Assembly: GCF_000330505.1 (NCBI RefSeq)
Contig: NW_004191847.1
Coordinates: 282,834-346,833 of the forward strand
DNA length: 64,000 bases
Direction of reading: 5' to 3'
Source of the DNA: Entamoeba invadens IP1
Lineage: Eukaryota > Evosea > Mastigamoebida > Endamoebidae
Both the position numbers and the translations under genes were made by a program. This document shows positions 62,511 through 64,000 of this stretch, piece after piece. Positions within the stretch are counted from its first letter, which is position 1. Each line of letters begins with the position of its first letter. Under the pieces are notes generated by a model. That model was not told where the DNA came from and did no database searches. It saw only the letters and a list, made by a program, of their open reading frames with translations.

Positions 62511-62727
62511 TTAAAAATTCACAATATTATGTTATGTTTACACGTGTCGCGTTTTTTTTCATAAAAAAACAAAAAATACATTTTGTCATTTTTCTAGATT
62601 GTGGATAGTTTTACAAATTTCATTATTTTTTAGTTTTTTTGCCAGAAATTAAAAAAAAAGAAAAAAAAATTTACACACCTTGGGAAAACCATTTTCATGA
62701 CTCCACACACCGACAGAATTTTTACTG

Positions 62728-63292
62728 TATTTCTATTTATTTATTTTTTTAAGAGTCGTTAATAAATAATAAATCATTACAACTATATATTATAATTTAA
62801 TGTATTATATATTATAGTTAAATACTATAATTTAAATAACCACACTTGAAATTAATTTTTATGTATTTTAAGAATTCAATTCAATGAACAATTATGAACT
62901 ATAAATAATTAATATTTTATTTATATTTATAATATATACAGAGGTTTCCAAAATCACAATCCTAATTACCCACGTCACCATTTTATAACCAAAATGTTCA
63001 TTTTCTCTTATAAATTCGTACATTATAATACCACATTTTCGGCAATAAATATTTTGGAAACGCCTGAATATATATTTGTAATTTATAATATAGTAATAAA
63101 CTATTATAAGAAGTAAAACGTCTTAAAACCATTTTAAAAAAATGAACGATATGTTTTAAATTAACGAGTTTACATATAAATTTAGCGATATTAAATTACT
63201 TCATTAAAAAATTATAAAATGGAAGAAAAAGTCGAAATTTCAAGTAAAAGAGCTCGTTAAAAAACGTACAACATAACAATCAATACAATTTC
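62728..63292. other. AT-rich intergenic region
   Basis: About 565 bp. A weak inverted pair (CAGAGGTTTCCAAAAT near 62939 and ATATTTTGGAAACGCCTG near 63048) may mark a further 125-bp MITE. No gene. Confidence 0.45.
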
Positions 63293-63931
63293 CTACAAAA
63301 TAGCGCAGCATCCCCCATGTTTTTTATCACCATCGTTTTCTGGTTGTTCCGGTGGTACTGCGTCCTCGACTGTTTTTTTCATGAAAGCTTTAGCCAAGTC
63401 GTTATTTTCATAATTTAGGGTATCATGGTTGAGTCTATTTTCGTCCGCAAAGGCTTTTGCCTTATTGAGTGTTGCGTTATTTTCTGGAGCGATAGTACCG
63501 AACCCCAAGATGTTAATAGAGACGTCTGGATCGCAATATCTTTGCACTTCGCGAAGCCAAAATTGTAAGGCGGTGACACTCTCCACGTTAGATAGTAAAT
63601 ATGTCAGAAAGACCTTTTTGGTGTGTTTAAAGTAGGTGGTAGTAAGACTTCTATACTTGTCTTTACCATCGGAACACGCGAGAGATAATCGAGTTTGTCG
63701 ACCATTGATAGTCGCTTCACAGGGTTTCACGTCATCGTCTGTGGCTGCAGTAGTAAAGACCGTCTCTATGGATTGAAGATATAAATCAACAATGCGCTGT
63801 GAAGGACTTTTGTCGTTTCCTATGAAAATCATTTTCACGTCGAAAGCGGTGTCTACGTCATTTAGTTCACTGTCCATAGTAACGGGGTAGTCTTTTTTCA
63901 AGTTGAAATATGTGATGGGACATCTACCCAT
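63293..63931 (-). CDS. Degenerate Rab/Ras-like GTPase with lipidation signal
   Basis: 212 residues from ATG 63931. The order of strands matches a small GTPase: VKMIFIGNDKSP at the P-loop, INGRQTRLSLACSDGKDKYRSLTTTYF at switch II (compare DTAGQERFRSLT..YY), KVFLTYLLSN, FWLREVQRYC, then INILGFG at the place of NKxD and AKAFADEN. The P-loop lacks GK[S/T], switch II lacks DTAGQ, and NKxD is gone, so nucleotide binding is doubtful. The C-terminus GGCCAIL keeps a CaaX-type prenylation signal. It is probably a membrane-anchored pseudo-GTPase, or an extreme member of the large Entamoeba Rab family. Confidence 0.65.
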   Translation of the reverse strand: MGRCPITYFNLKKDYPVTMDSELNDVDTAFDVKMIFIGNDKSPSQRIVDLYLQSIETVFTTAATDDDVKPCEATINGRQTRLSLACSDGKDKYRSLTTTYFKHTKKVFLTYLLSNVESVTALQFWLREVQRYCDPDVSINILGFGTIAPENNATLNKAKAFADENRLNHDTLNYENNDLAKAFMKKTVEDAVPPEQPENDGDKKHGGCCAIL

Positions 63932-64000
63932 TTGAAGGCTAAATGTCGGGATTGAAGCCTCTTTTTTCTCTTCAAAAAGAGTAAAAATTCGGCACTTATA
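63932..64000. other. Window edge, upstream of the GTPase-like gene
   Basis: Sixty-nine bases, presumably the 5' region of the minus-strand gene. Nothing else is seen. Confidence 0.4.

Larger units (their letters stand above)
61608..62727. mobile_element. Tigger/pogo-type non-autonomous element carrying an HSP70 fragment
   Basis: A 1,120-bp element bounded by TA at 61606-61607 and 62728-62729. The ends are CAGTAAAAATTCTATCGG and, inverted, CAGTAAAAATTCTGTCGG, with the similarity continuing through GTGTGTG. It has no transposase. The interior contains a pseudogene fragment of an HSP70 gene (61942-62510) and a 15-bp-stem hairpin at 61920-61955. Confidence 0.88.

Noticed and set aside
62939..63066. 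Possible MITE with GAGGTTTCCAAAAT / ATTTTGGAAACGCC ends
   Set aside because: The inverted match is short and imperfect and the flanks do not give a convincing duplication; left as a note only.

Overview
The window looks like nuclear DNA of an Entamoeba, most likely E. invadens or a close relative. The evidence is AT-rich spacers, compact genes, introns that begin GTTTG and end AG, leucine-rich BspA-like proteins, a saposin-type domain and TLDc proteins. DNA transposons are abundant (hAT, pogo/Tigger-like, Mutator-like) and no LINE or SINE is recognised. The species call is inference.

Layout. 1-536 holds the end of a protein kinase gene. 736-11596 is one composite block: a hAT element flanked by 8-bp repeats, with a 5.1-kb element (926-6050) and a 3.06-kb pogo-like element (6970-10029) inserted in it. 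11678-13927 is a decayed BspA-like gene. 14886-36000 is the main housekeeping block: a small membrane protein, an AlkD-like protein, CBP20, PP4 regulatory subunit 3, a Pin1-type isomerase, a TLDc protein, exosome Rrp42, an ankyrin-patatin phospholipase, a Nup155-like nucleoporin, an ELM2 protein, a secreted coiled-coil/saposin protein and an LCAT-like lipase. 37216-42394 is an unrecognised inverted-repeat element (called X here) with three small AT-rich ORFs, interrupted by a second hAT. 45180-47880 is a third hAT. 48127-50964 is an intact BspA-like gene, followed by tRNA-Lys, tRNA-Gly and tRNA-Ser. 52239-64000 holds a Mutator-like MITE, prefoldin 1, an F-box/WD40-like protein, a SWIRM-MPN protein, a p24 cargo receptor, a coiled-coil protein, a Tigger-like element carrying an HSP70 fragment, and a degenerate Rab-like GTPase.

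Splicing. Eleven introns of 42-132 nt were placed by joining reading frames at GTTTG-type donors. They rebuild seven proteins with family-level similarity (PP4R3, Pin1, Rrp42, patatin, Nup155-like, SWIRM-MPN, p24) and one unknown protein. Many genes are convergent or divergent with spacers of only 100-300 bp. Several gene products act in nuclear RNA or phosphatase pathways or in secretion, but nothing suggests co-transcription.

Main novelty candidate. Element X has a 35-bp terminal inverted repeat, a 4-bp GGGT duplication and three ORFs that share a TTTTTATCTT motif at the same distance from the ATG. Its proteins match no family I recognise.
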